Of a stretch of 64,000 bases of DNA, positions 1 to 11,574 are shown in pieces; the stretch's first letter is position 1; every line of letters begins with the position of its first letter. Both the position numbers and the translations under genes were made by a program. The DNA comes from Halichoerus grypus (Eukaryota; Chordata; Mammalia; Carnivora; Phocidae): assembly GCF_964656455.1 (NCBI RefSeq), contig NC_135719.1:77595562-77659561 (forward strand), read 5' to 3'. Below the pieces are notes generated by a model, which made no database searches, was not told the DNA's origin, and was given only the letters and a program-made list of their open reading frames with translations.

Positions 1-142
1 CACAATCTTAAGGATTATTAATCTTAATCCCAATTCAGAGCCTCTGAATTCATATGTTTCATGCTTTTTATATTACAAAAGGTTCTGCACTGACCTTCAT
101 TAGGCTTTGCCAAAATAAATTTTATTCTATCATTATTATTAT

Positions 143-330
143 TAAAGGTTTATTTTAGCAAATTAGAGAGAACACGCAAGTGGGGGGAGGGGCAGAGGGA
201 CAGAATCTCAAGCAGAAGCCCCCCTGTGCATGGAGACTGACGAGGGGCTCGATCCCAGGACCCATAAGATCATGACCTGAGCTGAAACCAAGAGTCAGAC
301 ACTCAACTGACTGAGCCACCCAGGTGCCCC
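143..330 (-). mobile_element. CAN-SINE
   Basis: Reverse-strand copy ending in CTGAGCCACCCAGGTGCCCC. It is diverged, with the 'agagtcagacactcaactgac' type of body, so it is an older subfamily. Target-site duplications are not clear. Confidence 0.9.
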
Positions 331-3300
331 TCCTTTTCTAATTATTATTACAGTAGCCGTTATTATAAAACTTGGACTTTCCCCATTCTACTTTTGAGTA
401 CTTTACACAAAGTATCCCATTAATAATCAGGCTTAATCTTATTGACATGATGAAACCTTACATATCAGTTTTATATCAAATTTTGCCATCAAGTAATCTG
501 AATGTTATTACTATAGTATCAATTATAGTTAGGAGAATGAGGAGGGTATTCGCTCTCTCTAGAGCAAGTAGAGAACCTTATCAACTTCCACTTAACAGGA
601 CACTGATCATGAGCCTTTTTTGCGCTGCTTCTCCAAGCCCCCCTTTAAATGATGGTATTTCTTTTTTTAAAGGAAGCATGGGTCTATGAGAATAAAGAGA
701 GAGGAGACAGCAGCAGTTGAGAGGGATATGCTAGATGCTATTAGAATGTAGCACGTGGCTTTGATGATGCAGCTAGTTAGACATTTAGCAACCAGAACAG
801 TATCAGGAATACAAGTCAAATTAAAAAAGATTCAATACTATTGTCTCATTAAGATATTTCTAGTAAGAATAATCTAAATTATCATCTAAACATTCAGTCC
901 TTAAAAATGAGCTGGAGATCCTATAGTCACTGCTAGTGATCCAATGGCCCAGCTCGGTGGGATGAGGATCAGAAAGGTAGCACAATAGCCGAAAGTGGTG
1001 ATTGTGACAAAATGCTACTCTGGGGCCAAAATCTGTCATCAAATCAAGTATTATTTTAGTGACTTTAACTTGCCATGAGACAAGTTTTTAAAGGAGACAG
1101 ATCACACTGGATGAAAGGCGGGTTCCTCGGAGATCCTAAAATCCAACAGGGGAACTCCCAAACAGAGCTTAATATAATGGAAGCACTGAGCAAATGAAAG
1201 ACAAAACCTGCGGAAATAAAAATAAAGCTAACATCAGAAGCTCTCCACACAAACCTCTCTCTAATGAGTATAAAAGCTCTCTCCAATGACTGGATGAGTA
1301 TTAAAAATGATGTAAAAACAGATCCATGTGCATGAAAGGCTTTCCAGCTGACGCAATCCATGGTGACAAAGGATTAGAAGATAAAGGTCAAGCACAAAAT
1401 ATTCAAATGAAAACAACATTACACAAAGCATGAAGAGATCAATATTTGCAGGGTCTGATAGTATTGAATTTGCTAAAAAGTTTACAGAGACACGGGCCAA
1501 AAGCATAAAGACCTTCTAAGACTTTTCAAGGAAGATATGTTGGGAAAAAAAAAAGAATGAAGAAAGAAAAGAAGGTGTAAGCTAAATTAAGGAACTAAAC
1601 AAAAAGCAAAAACAGAAGTGCTATAGATGCTAAAATGAAATCTCTAGAAAACTGAATGTTGAAATTTTGGGATGACTTAGATGATCAGACCTGGTTTAAA
1701 AGATCCACACCTTTCTCAAATCGTGGAGAAATAAAATGGATAGACTTTAATCAGAGGAGTAAAAAAAGGGAGTAATTCTATTTAAAGAAAAAGCTAAGAA
1801 GCACTAGATAAAGCCGAGGAAGCCAAGAGTGGTAACTTACGATTAAGCAACAAAGAAGTGAGGAGGGAGGTATGAGGAGAGGTAGGGAAAAAACAGAGCT
1901 GAAAGAAATCGTGGAGGATCAACAAGAATCCCTAAACAAATGGAAAGGAAAAGGTCACAGATTTGAAGGAAGAGGGAGAGGAATTAAAGCCGCCAGGGAA
2001 AGTAGAGTTTCATGGCAAGAAAGTGAACGTGGATGGGGAACGAGGCACAAGATGAAAAGGATGCAGGTGGCTGGACCAGCAAAAGCAGACAAAGGAGAAC
2101 CTGCATGGAAACAGCCAAAAAGAGCCAGTGGTGCAGAGACCAGGAATCTGGCAAACCCATTTCTAGGTATTCAGCTGCTTTTATCTTCGGAGGTTTGAAA
2201 AAAGAAAATCAAATTAAGCCCACTTCAATGTCCGGCTATAAGAAAGGAAAGATTTTTTTTGTGGTTTTACCTCTTTTTGTTGTTGTTACCCAAATGATTT
2301 TTTTTTTCAGTGCATACGTAGTTCTGAATCAATCTGAAATAACAAACAAATACCAAAGGGAAGGTTCTTCTTCTCAACCATTTTGTAATGAGAATGTATT
2401 AGTAAAAACTGATAAAATGCATACCATAGAAAAAGAAAAAAAATGAACTGAGTCCACGGGGACAAATACAGCTGTCTTGCTGCTTCGTGGGCTGCTAGAG
2501 CGAGAGGCTTTCTTTTCCCTTTCAGTCTATTTGCTGGCAAAAGCATATTGGGGGGGGTCAAATATCATTAGAATTAAAATCTACCCCCCAAAATTAACTT
2601 TTCATAAAATTACATTGTAGAAAATATATAATAAATTGAAATGAAAAGACGCATGGACAACTATGCGGACCAAATTGTAAGCTAATCGTTTCATTTGTAT
2701 TTGTTCTACTGAAAATAAACAGAGCTTACAGACGTGCACATAAAAGATTTTTTTTTTCACATGTTTATCTTCAATATTGCTCCAGTGCATTCTGCTCGCA
2801 CTGTAAACATTTTTCTAGCTCTGGTTGGCTGTGACTTCTTGAAAGGAATAGATAGAGCATATGGCATGAATTCAATGACTCACCACTTGAAGAAAAAAAA
2901 GTGGGGGGAGGTGCGGAAAACTTGCTTAAAGATCTAACATCTTATGTCTGAATATAAGTGAGAGTACGGTACCATTCTCAAAGCTGGTGAAACCCAAGTT
3001 AGAACTGCAAGAACACTGTTCAAAAAGAAAAGCTGCAGGCCCAACTGTCTGTTTCAGAGGCTTATGGAAAGAGTCCTAAAAAGATGGCTGAGAACTGCCA
3101 ATCCTACCAGCAGAAGTGTGACTTCAAACAAACTAGTCCCCTCTTCCTTTATCCTCCACTTGGAAAGACAAGATGCTACTACCCACGGCCAGAGACCAAA
3201 ACAAAGCATGATGAAAGCCTCAGGGTGCCGAAAAGGACTGCTTCTCCCAAAATGTTCCCCATGGTCTATGGGGGTAACTTAAATCCTATCATTAGAAATC

Positions 3301-3479
3301 CATTTTCAGACTTTCCTTGTATAGAGAGACACATAAAAGAGTAGGTAAGATACAATTTAAAGAAAAATTGTTCAACAAACATAAACAAACATCATCCAGG
3401 TCAAGAAATAGATGACTATCAACATTACAGAAGTCCCCCCCACCCCGACACCTGCTACACGCCCCTCCCCAATCATTAC
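331..3479. other. unassigned intron 2 DNA
   Basis: No family is recognised by eye. The plus strand is purine-rich from about 1500 to 2150. The open frames here (up to 137 codons at 2033-2446) have no recognisable domain and look like chance. Confidence 0.5.
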
Positions 3480-3850
3480 CCCTCACCTCTCCACTGGAGG
3501 GGACTATAATCCTGAGTTTTACCATAATCATTTCCTTGGTTTCCATTTTACCATGACTGTGTCTCCCTAAATAACACAGCTTACTTTTTCTCTGGTGTGT
3601 GAATTTCAAGTAGAATCATACGGAGATATTTTGTGGCTATGTAATATTCCTTTTACTTTACAGTATGTTTGAGAGACTCATCCACATTTTATGTATTCGT
3701 TCCACTACGAATGGACATCTGAGTTGCTTTCACCTGTGGCTCTTCTGACCAGCATCACTATGAACACTCACACACGTCTCCTGGCGCAGGTGTGCTAGAG
3801 CTTTCTAGAGTGCCTTCCAAGCGTCCAAGTGCTAGACCCTCGAATTTACT
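3480..3850 (-). mobile_element. old L1 3' fragment
   Basis: The text resembles the antisense 3' region of old L1s: 'aatcatacggagatattttg', then a diverged 'ccactacgaatggacatctgagttg', then 'tgaacactcacacacgtctcctgg'. It is strongly diverged and the borders are approximate. Confidence 0.5.
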
Positions 3851-4114
3851 GGAAAATGACATACTACCTTCCTAAGTGAACACATACACACACGTACATA
3901 CACGCCAACATATATACACACGAGCTGTGTGTGCAGTAGAAATTCACTCCTTGAATTAATTACTGGTCCTCAAAGATTCACTGTTATGAAGTAAATCCTA
4001 CCAGCAAAGTAACAACACATTAAGCTAGATGTATTCTTAGCAAAAGGTCCGTCTTCAAAATGGCATTTGAGAATTGGACCAGAGGTATACACATCACACA
4101 GCTGATTCTAGAAT
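3851..4114. other. unassigned DNA with CA-rich stretch
   Basis: Degenerate CA/CGTA-rich tract at about 3880-3925; nothing else is recognised. Confidence 0.4.
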
Positions 4115-4129
4115 AAAAAATAATGCATA

Positions 4130-4310
4130 GGGGCGCCTGGGTGGCTCAGTCGTTAAGCGTCTGCCTTCAGCTCAGGTCGTGATCCCAGGGTCCTGGGATC
4201 GAGCCCCGCATCCCTGCTCCGAGGGAAGCCTGCTTCTCCCTCTCCCACTCCCCCTGCTTGTGTTCCCTCTCTCACTGTGTCTCTGTCAATAAATAAATAA
4301 AATCTTTTAA
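4130..4310 (+). mobile_element. CAN-SINE
   Basis: Full-length young arctoid form. Target-site duplication AAAAAATAATGCATA flanks it at 4115-4129 and 4311-4325. Confidence 0.97.
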
Positions 4311-4469
4311 AAAAAATAATGCATAAAGTCCAATCACCCCGTCTTCTGTCTCCCTTCAGTGCCTTTGCTTAGCTAAGCTGTAATTGCGATTAAATCCTAC
4401 TCTCTACTCCTCTCTGCACACAAACAGCAGAGTGAAAGAGGGAACAACACCCTCTTCTTACCTTACATT

Positions 4470-6815
4470 CATGAACACCAACTCCAGTGGGCCTCTAGTA
4501 CCACCCAGCAACCAGACCACATTTTCCTATTTCGTTCATTCTCCCACCCTGTAGACAACGATTCTTACCCTTCTACTCTCTCACTTCTAGTACCTCCTCC
4601 GTGACCCTCACTCACAGCGTTCTTACTTCACTAAGAAAACAGAATCAATTAGAAGGGAACCCCTCAAGCCCCTGTCACATCAACCCACCTACCTGTATCC
4701 ATGCCTCTATGTTCTGGCCTTTCCTCTGATTACAGTCCAACAACTGTCTGAGCCCCCAGCAATGGGCACTCCCACCACCTGTACAATATAGATTCCATCA
4801 CCACATGTGGACCAAAGAACATAAATCCAGTAATTCTCACCTCTTCCCACATTATATTTTGCCCTCTCTTCTGGATCATTCTATCAACAAATAAACATGC
4901 AGTTACTTCTCCCATCTTTAAAAAACATGTCTTGACCTACTTCCCCCACCAGCCCATTGCTCTCCTTCTGATGATAACAAACTCCTTAAAATTAAGAGGT
5001 GTTTATATTTGCTGTCTCCAATGTCTCTCCTCACATATTATTTTTAAATTCAAGAATGAATTTATCCCACCACTCCAACAAAACTACTCTTGCCAAGATC
5101 ACTAGTAACCCCGTGTTGTTAAAGTCAAGTGTCAATTTTTGGATGTCATCAAGTGCATTTGACACAGATCCCTCCTTCCTGGAAACACTTAAAGATTCCA
5201 GTTTCCTGGTTTTTCCTTCTGCCACTCACTCTCAGTTTCCTTTGGTGGTTCCTTCTCATCTCCCTAACCTCTAGACACTGAGCTGCCCAGTGCTCAGTAG
5301 TTTTCCACTAATAACTCCCTTGGTCATCTCATGCAGTCTCATGACTTTAAATATCACCTACAGGTTGCCATCCCCCAAATGTATATCTCCAGGCCAGGCC
5401 TGGATCCTGCACCCCAGAGGTCTTCATCCGACAACCTGCTGGATGTTTCCTATTGGATGCTGTGCTGGGGCTCTTCCATTTGCCACTCCACATTCACCCT
5501 CCTCCCTCTTCCTCCCTGTTCTGCCCTAAGAGGTTGATCTATATGGATGACAGAAACAGGCTCCCTTTGCCTTCTGGCTGCTAGTAGGTTAGGATTATGG
5601 GAAGCCCTGCAGGAGAATAAAGGAGGTAAAGAAGTGTAAGACCAGAGTATTTATTCACCTGTCTCCCTCCCTCTGGGGTTACCTTCACCAGCTAGATCTC
5701 TCGAGCAAAGGTGATTCATCCTCTCAAGGTCAACTGCTCTGTAAGAATCTCTCCCCCAGAGTTTCAGTAACTAGGGACAGTAACATCTCTGCTGTTTCCT
5801 GCCCTCCCAATGCTCTACTACCTATGCTCTCCCCACATCCCACCCATACTTGTGTAAATGATGCCTTTGTTAAAACTTCCTTCAATTATACTGAGTGTGC
5901 CATCTATGTCCTACAGGAACTCTAACTAATACAGATGTCAAACTGGCATCTCAATTACAACACATGCAAAACAGCGCTCCCAGAGTTTGACCCATCTCAA
6001 TTAATGGCAACTCCCTTCTTACAGTTGTCAGGCCAAGAACCTGGCATCGGCCTTATACATCTTTTTATGTCATACCCCATACCCGCAAGTCCTGGATGCT
6101 CTTCCCTCAAAATAGATCCAGAAGCCAGCCATGTTTCACCAGCTCCATGGCCACCACTCTGGCCAGAGCCACCATCCCTGCTTGTTTGGATTGTTGCAAT
6201 AGCCTCCCAACTGGTCTACCAACACAGCAGCCAGAGTGATCCTGTTAAACATAAGTTAGCTGTATCATGCTTCTCTTCAACACCCTCTGGTGGCTGCTCA
6301 TCTCACTCAGAGTAAAAGCCAACATCTTTAATAATGGTCTACAAGCCTCCCCATGATCTGGCCACTATGCCTCTCTGACCTCATCATCTACCTGCTCACT
6401 TTGCTCCAGCCATGCTGGCCTCCCTTGCTATTCTCTATACTCCTACCGGTAGCAAAGCTTATGAACTTGTTAATCCCTTTGCCTGCAACACTCCTCCCCC
6501 AGATATCTCCAGTGCCTACTCGCTCACCTTCCTCAGGCCTTTATTCAAATGTCATCATCTCAAGAATACTTTCTCTGGCCACTCTTTCTAAAATTGTAAC
6601 AGCCTCTCCCCACTTTATTTCTATCCCAAGCAATTATCACCATTTAGCATCTTACGTACTCTCTTTTCTTTAATGTGTCTCCACCCTTTAGAATGTCCAC
6701 TCCAGGAGGCAGGTGTTTTTGTCTGCTCTGTTCTTTGCCATATGTTCAGTCTCTAAAATAGTACCTGGAAGTAGTGGATACTCAAAAAATTGTTCAATGA
6801 ACCACAACTAGACAC
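4470..6815 (+). mobile_element. L2-clade LINE with reverse-transcriptase remnants
   Basis: A 2.3-kb sense relic of a CR1/L2-type non-LTR retrotransposon, the longest L2 in the window. Degenerate reverse-transcriptase text is still legible: 'NLSHHSNKTTLAKIT' near 5055, 'SAFDTDPSFLETL' near 5155, 'HDFKYHLQVAIPQMYIS' near 5340, and 'AASHSEW'-like 3' text from about 5940. The 3' part reads like the L2 consensus ('cctgctcactttgctccagcc', 'aggcctttattcaaatgtc') and ends near 'ggatactcaaaaaattgttcaatga'. It has many stops and frameshifts and is inactive. It is split by a foreign element at about 5457-5935. Confidence 0.8.
5457..5935 (+). mobile_element. unidentified ancient repeat inserted in the L2
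   Basis: L2 text stops at 'cctattggatg' and resumes at 'atgtcaaactggcatctc'; the roughly 480 bases between do not belong to L2. The insert ends 'gtgtgccatctatgtcctac...aactaatacag', a 3' end shared by several old mammalian elements. I cannot name the family with confidence. Confidence 0.5.
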
Positions 6816-6839
6816 CATCCAGTCAACCAGCCACAGTTA

Positions 6840-6970
6840 AAAAGTCTAACAGTACTACATATCGGCAAAGACAGCGAACACTAGGAATCCTAGCTCATCT
6901 CCACTTTGGAGAGCAATTCGGCTATATCTAGAAAAGTTTATGATGTACACATCTAACAAACTATCAATAT
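6840..6970 (+). mobile_element. old L1 fragment (tentative)
   Basis: The phrase 'ccactttggagagcaattcggc' resembles a recurring phrase of old L1 3' regions. Short and diverged. Confidence 0.35.
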
Positions 6971-8160
6971 TTTTTTCTGGGCTGTGTATTTATTTATACA
7001 AATGAAAATGGTATAATAAAAGTTGGTGACTCCAAGGAGTATAGTCAGCCTATCTGGAGAATATTAATATTTTATGATCACAGAAGATAAGTCCATCTCT
7101 CAAAGGCAAACTAATATAGTCCGACTCCTACAATGAAGAAAGCAGGCAGCTCTTCTCAGGCATAGGACATGGTGAAAAGAAAGTGATGAATCAGCAACAG
7201 AAGAAAAAATAAAAGCACATATCAGAAGATGTGACAATTACAATGAATCATGGAACACTACATCAAAAATTAATGATGTAATGTATGGTGATTAACATAA
7301 CATAATAATAAAAAAATTGAAAGAAAAAAAAGATGTGACAATTGTGATAGCCCAAGAAACCAGTCACAAACAAGTCACTTGGGAGAAATCAGTAAGCAAA
7401 GACAGACTACAGGAAAAAGACATACAAGACCCAAATCATGTCAGGTTTTAAGTTGTAAATAAAATGCTAACATAAATAACCAAAATCATGAGCCACTGGG
7501 CATTACCGCTAGATCAGACTCGAATTTTGAATCACCTTCAAACATTCATGCAGGATCTTTCATGTGCCAGACGGTGTCCTAGTAATGGACTACACATTTG
7601 ATTCAACTAAAACCAGGTAGTTCATGTGTCAACCTTATTGCGCTACTTCAAGTTTTCCCTACGTCCTTTAGCAGAACAGCTAATAGAAAGTAAAACTAAG
7701 CAGCCCACCTTTTACCTTTCTCCCACCTTGAAGAAAAGTGCTTATAAGCCTGTAATTGGCCAAAATTCAGGCCACCAGAGGGAAGTACTCATCTGACCAG
7801 CAAGAAGATTTGAGTCATCAGTCCCTGAACAGTCCGTGAGTTGGATGCCATCAGCAAACCTCTACAAAGAGGGTTATGGTGTGTGTGGCATAGAACATAA
7901 TGACACCAGACTGAACCTTGCTCTTCTGACTCACACTCACATACTCTCTCCACTTATAATTCTCTTTCTACTCAAAGGGTTTAATTAAATAGGAAGAGAA
8001 TTCATCACTTTAGGATTCTTAGTCTGGTACGGGAATTCAAAAATATACACAGATGAGAAAAAAAGAAAGGTTGAACTCAACAGCAACATAAAAGTTGGGA
8101 GGAAGAGGGAATTTAAAGCAAATTGTCTGAAAATCTTCATTTTATTTCTCTGCTTCTTAC
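6971..8160. other. unassigned intron 2 DNA
   Basis: Apart from the small L1 insertion at 7240-7329, no family is recognised. A CTCF-like core CCACCAGAGGGAA lies at 7772-7784; this is one weak match and not proof of a site. Confidence 0.45.
7240..7329 (+). mobile_element. 5'-truncated L1 3' end
   Basis: A 90-bp carnivore L1 tail ('aatgatgtaatgtatggtga...aacataataataaaaa'). It is flanked by a 14-bp target-site duplication AAGATGTGACAATT at 7226-7239 and 7330-7343. A textbook example of a severely truncated insertion. Confidence 0.9.
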
Positions 8161-8600
8161 CTCATCCTTTAAATTTTTTTGGACCTAATAATATTTTGTT
8201 ATTGAGGTTAATTGTAGACTCACATAATCCTTGTAAGAAACAATAGAGATCTCACGTACACTTGACCCAGTTTCCCCCAATGATAACATTTTGCAAAACC
8301 ATAGTATCATATCACAACTAGAATATTGATATACTGACATTGATATAACCCACCAAGGTTGTTCAGATTTCCCCAGTTTTATCTGTACTCACTTGTGTGT
8401 ATGTGTCTTAAGTTCTCAACAATTTTATCACTTGTGTAGGTTTGTGTATCTACCACCACCATCAAGAAAATGATCAGTAGCAGCACTACAAGGATACTTC
8501 ATGTTACCTTTTTATAACCACATCCACCTCCCCCATCCCTAACCCCTGAAAACCACTAATCCATCCGCCATTCATCCTTTCAACCCTCATGCCACAGCCT
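8161..8600 (-). mobile_element. old L1 3' region
   Basis: Antisense copy of the L1M-type 3' region: 'agatctcacgtacacttgac', 'ccagtttcccccaatgataa', 'ccaccaccatcaagaaaatg', then 'ataaccacatccacctcccc'. No poly(A) end or target duplication is visible. Confidence 0.75.
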
Positions 8601-9244
8601 AGTAGAGAGTAGACATCTATCCAACCAGCCCTGCTCCATTATTTCCTGTCCCTACTCTCCTACTCTCCAGCTTCGCACAGCGGCACATCACTCAGGGTGG
8701 AGTCTATCTTCAAAAACAGCTGGCCAGAGAAGGAAAGAGTACTGCACCTTATTGATAGAGAACACTGTCCAAAAGCAAAACAGAAAAGTTTTCACGTTCA
8801 GGTACACCGGTCTCTACTATGTGCATATCCTAATATGCATATTCCTGGCTATAAAAGAGGAAAGAACACATATTCTAGAAGCTTGGTAAAGCTTTGTACA
8901 AACATAAATATTGATTCCTCTGAATTCAAAGAAAACACTTCTATTTTCAGACTACCCAATTTAGAGGGGCATAGTTCAGCATTTTTCATTTCCATAAAGC
9001 CTTTTATCCATTTCAACCAGGACTTAAATCCTTCTACATCAGGACATGGAATCCCTAGCTTCCTGTTAAGGAACCATCTTTCTTCCTTGCAAGCCATCAG
9101 ATACACTGTCCTTTACTTGAATTTAAAATCCAAAGGACAAAATGAACTGCTAGTTATTACAATGCGGTTTTAAAAGGAACATAAATAAAAGGTCTGTGCA
9201 ACTTTCAGAGCACTACACCATATGCATGCAACTGGAATTCATAC
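8601..9244. other. intron 2 DNA next to AVEN exon 2
   Basis: No repeat is recognised. A 158-codon plus-strand open frame (8697-9173) begins at a GTG, lacks homology I can see and is not called as a gene. Confidence 0.5.
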
Positions 9245-9422
9245 CTGCTGAGCTGAGGAGAACACTGAAGTCCGTCCCCCTCTGTGATTCTCCACTTTCA
9301 TTATTGACCTCTTTTTCAATATCTTGATATCGATCCCAGTTAGAGACTATCTTTCTTTTAGAATAATTTCCCTGTTCCTCATTCTCTTCTCCATAGGTCT
9401 CTGCATCACTGTCATCTTCAAC
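9245..9422 (-). CDS. AVEN: AVEN coding exon 2 (codons 82-140 plus one base)
   Basis: On the minus strand this exon reads Val-Glu-Asp-Asp-Ser-Asp-Ala-Glu-Thr-Tyr, then an acidic run, the basic patch SKRKIVSNWDRYQ, and ends with DFSVLLSSA plus the first base of a Gly codon. This matches human AVEN almost residue for residue; I note Glu where I recall Asp in the acidic run (GEENEEQ). The acceptor is ATGATTGCAG|GTTGAAG and the donor is TCAGCAG|GTATGA (GT at 9244-9243). Length is 178 bases, so exon 2 ends in phase 1, which fits a Gly codon completed by exon 3. The open frame runs a few codons past the donor into intron sequence that does not match AVEN, which confirms the splice site. Exon 3 (human DSFSQFRF...) was not found between 1 and 9244. 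Confidence 0.97.
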
Positions 9423-9547
9423 CTGCAATCATTAGAGACAAATCAATACACAAGCAGTGGAAACTTTGACCTTAGCAGCCTTAGCAGTAAAGTAAAACCA
9501 AACAAACAAACAAAAAAATAGTATACCGGTATCACAATAAAGAGCAC

Positions 9548-9549
<2 letters not shown>

Positions 9550-9577
<28 letters not shown>
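9550..9577. repeat. (TA)n microsatellite, about 14 units
   Basis: Perfect TA run running into the oligo-T of the next SINE. It lies about 130-155 bases upstream of the AVEN exon 2 acceptor in gene orientation. Confidence 0.95.
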
Positions 9578-9578
<1 letters not shown>

Positions 9579-9766
9579 TTTTTTAAAGACTTTATTTATT
9601 TATTTGAGAGAGAGAATGAGATAGAGCATGAGAAGGGGGAGGGTCAGAGGGAGAAGCAGACTCCCCGCTGAGCAGGGAGCCCGATGCGGGACTAGATCCT
9701 GGGACTCCAGGATCATGACCTGAGCCGAAGGCAGTCGCTTAACCAACTGAGCCACCCAGGCGCCCC
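9578..9766 (-). mobile_element. CAN-SINE close to AVEN exon 2
   Basis: Full-length copy in the same orientation as AVEN. Target duplication AAGAGCACATTTATA is found at about 9540-9554 and 9767-9781. The (TA)n run lies between the first duplication and the SINE tail. Confidence 0.95.
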
Positions 9767-10035
9767 AAGAGCACATTTATAGACCAAGTTCTCCGAGGAT
9801 ACTAAATAGTATTTCAAAAGGACCCCATTATACCAGAATGTACTTTCAGAATAAGCTTTTCCTTTAGCTTTGTAAAGGAAATCTGGCAAGTTCCTGCCTA
9901 AAATTTTGTGTAACTGATAGGGCTAACGTCTACCCCAGTGTATCCTTTTTAAATAGTTGTTTCATCTTATTCAAATAATCAAGGCTATACGAGTCTTAAA
10001 CTTAGAGGACTTTAGGATAGAAATCAACCATTTCA

Positions 10036-10240
10036 GGAGCACCTGGGTGGCTCAGTTGGTTAAGCGTCTGCCTTTGGCTCAGGTCATGATCTCAGGGTCC
10101 TGGGATACAGCCCCGCATTGGGCTCCCTGCTCAGCAGGGAGTCTGCTTCTCCCTCTCCCTCTGCCCTCCCCACCATTCAAGCTCTCCCTCTCTCGCTCTC
10201 TTTCTAAAATAAATAAGTAAAATCTTGAAAGAAAAAAAAA
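10036..10240 (+). mobile_element. CAN-SINE
   Basis: Full length. Target duplication AAATCAACCATTTCA at 10021-10035 and 10241-10255 is perfect, implying a fairly recent insertion. Confidence 0.97.
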
Positions 10241-10255
10241 AAATCAACCATTTCA

Positions 10256-11148
10256 AAGCCTACCTACTCCCAGAGTTTGGCACCACATAAATACCTCGGA
10301 AACAACCTGCACTCTCATGAACGTAGGGGAGGGAGGAATGAAATCTGACCTATATAAGTTTACATGTCAAATGACCAAGTTTGCTTGGAATTGGTAATGA
10401 TTAAGGTTTTTGCCAGCTGGTGCAATGGGATCTTTTAGTTACAGAAATGAAGTTAGTCCTTTTTATGCCCAAGAATGTGGCTTGAGAAAATTGAAACTGC
10501 TACATAAGAAACTGAGGCATAAGTATATTATTATAAGTAATTAAAGATAAATAAGCAAATAAAAATGATAATACATAAAATATCATAAGGAGGAAGAGGT
10601 GGGAGAGAAGAGAGAATGTTTGTAAAAGTTAATTAAATCCTCATCTTTCATTTCTGGAAGACAATAAGCTAAATATAAATTTGATACATTCAAAAAAATA
10701 AAGTCACTGGAAATAAATCATTTCTAGGTGTTGCACAAAAATCTGATATACAGCTTTTTTTCCAATTTTAGGGATTAGTTTTTAAAATAATTCATTTTTA
10801 AAAATAAGTATTTTGAAAGTTTAAAAAATGTAGTAAAAAGTAATAAAGCTTAGAAGACATTTGATGTAACTTAGAGAAAGGTGTATCTTAAAAACTCCTA
10901 GAGATTTTGTGTTTGGTTCATTTTGCAAAGATCTGGGACAAAATATGCAAAGTCCCAAGATAGAAAGAATAGAATAAGGAAAATACTGATGAAAACAATG
11001 TGAAAACCATAGAGGCATCATTATTATGTTAACAACATCATTACAATATTAGTACGTTAATTTTGTATACTGAAAAATATAAGATACTGATGGAAAAAAT
11101 TAAAGAAGACACAAACTTAAAGATAGTCTGTGCTCACAGATCAACAGA
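10256..11148. other. unassigned intron 1 DNA
   Basis: AT-rich; no gene and no repeat family recognised by eye. Confidence 0.45.
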
Positions 11149-11159
11149 ATATTGTTAAA

Positions 11160-11360
11160 GGGCGCCTGCGTGGCTCAGTTGGTTAACCAATTAACTCTTG
11201 ATTTCAGCTCAGGTCATGATCTCAGAGTCATGAGATCAATCCCCACATCAGGCTCCGTTCTGAGCTGGAGCCTGCTTAAGATGCTCTCTCTCCCTCCCAT
11301 TCCTGTTTTTTCTCTCTCTCTCTCCCTTCCTCTCAAAATAATAATAATAATAATAATAAT
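11160..11360 (+). mobile_element. CAN-SINE with (AAT)n tail
   Basis: Diverged body ('taactcttgatttcagctcagg'). The tail has become an AAT/ATA microsatellite (about 11335-11363). Target duplication AATATTGTTAAA at about 11149-11159 and 11361-11372. Confidence 0.93.
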
Positions 11361-11385
11361 AATATTGTTAAAATATCTATAACTA

Positions 11386-11567
11386 GGGGCACCTGGGTGG
11401 CTCAGTTGTTTAAGCATCTGCCTTTGTACAGGTCATGATCCTGGGATTTAGCCCCACATCGAACCTGCTTCTCCAACTCCCTCTGCACCTCTCCCCCTCC
11501 CCACTCATGCACATGCTCGTGTGTGTGCTCTCTCTCTCATAAATAAATAAAATCTTTTTTAAAAAAA
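11386..11567 (+). mobile_element. CAN-SINE
   Basis: Follows the previous SINE by only 25 bases. Short duplication ATCTATAA flanks it. It carries a deletion in the middle of the tRNA-related part. Confidence 0.93.
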
Positions 11568-11574
11568 TCTATAA

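Larger units (their letters stand above)
1..9244 (-). other. AVEN: AVEN intron 2, partial
   Basis: This starts at the exon 2 donor (9244) and runs off the left edge of the window. I searched by eye for the expected exon 3 peptide on the minus strand and did not find it. The contents are SINEs, a long L2 relic, L1 fragments and unassigned DNA. Confidence 0.85.

Noticed and set aside
2033..2446. 137-codon open frame in a purine-rich region
   Set aside because: No domain, low-complexity ends, and no splice or promoter support.
4131..4210. tRNA-like A and B boxes
   Set aside because: They belong to CAN-SINEs, here and at all other copies; no free-standing tRNA gene with a proper fold was found.
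8697..9173. 158-codon plus-strand open frame beside AVEN exon 2
   Set aside because: It begins with GTG rather than ATG, has no recognisable domain, and a frame this long is not surprising by chance in 64 kb read in six frames.
1..9244. AVEN exon 3 within the window
   Set aside because: The expected peptide (DSFSQFRF...) was not found on the minus strand; the exon presumably lies further left.
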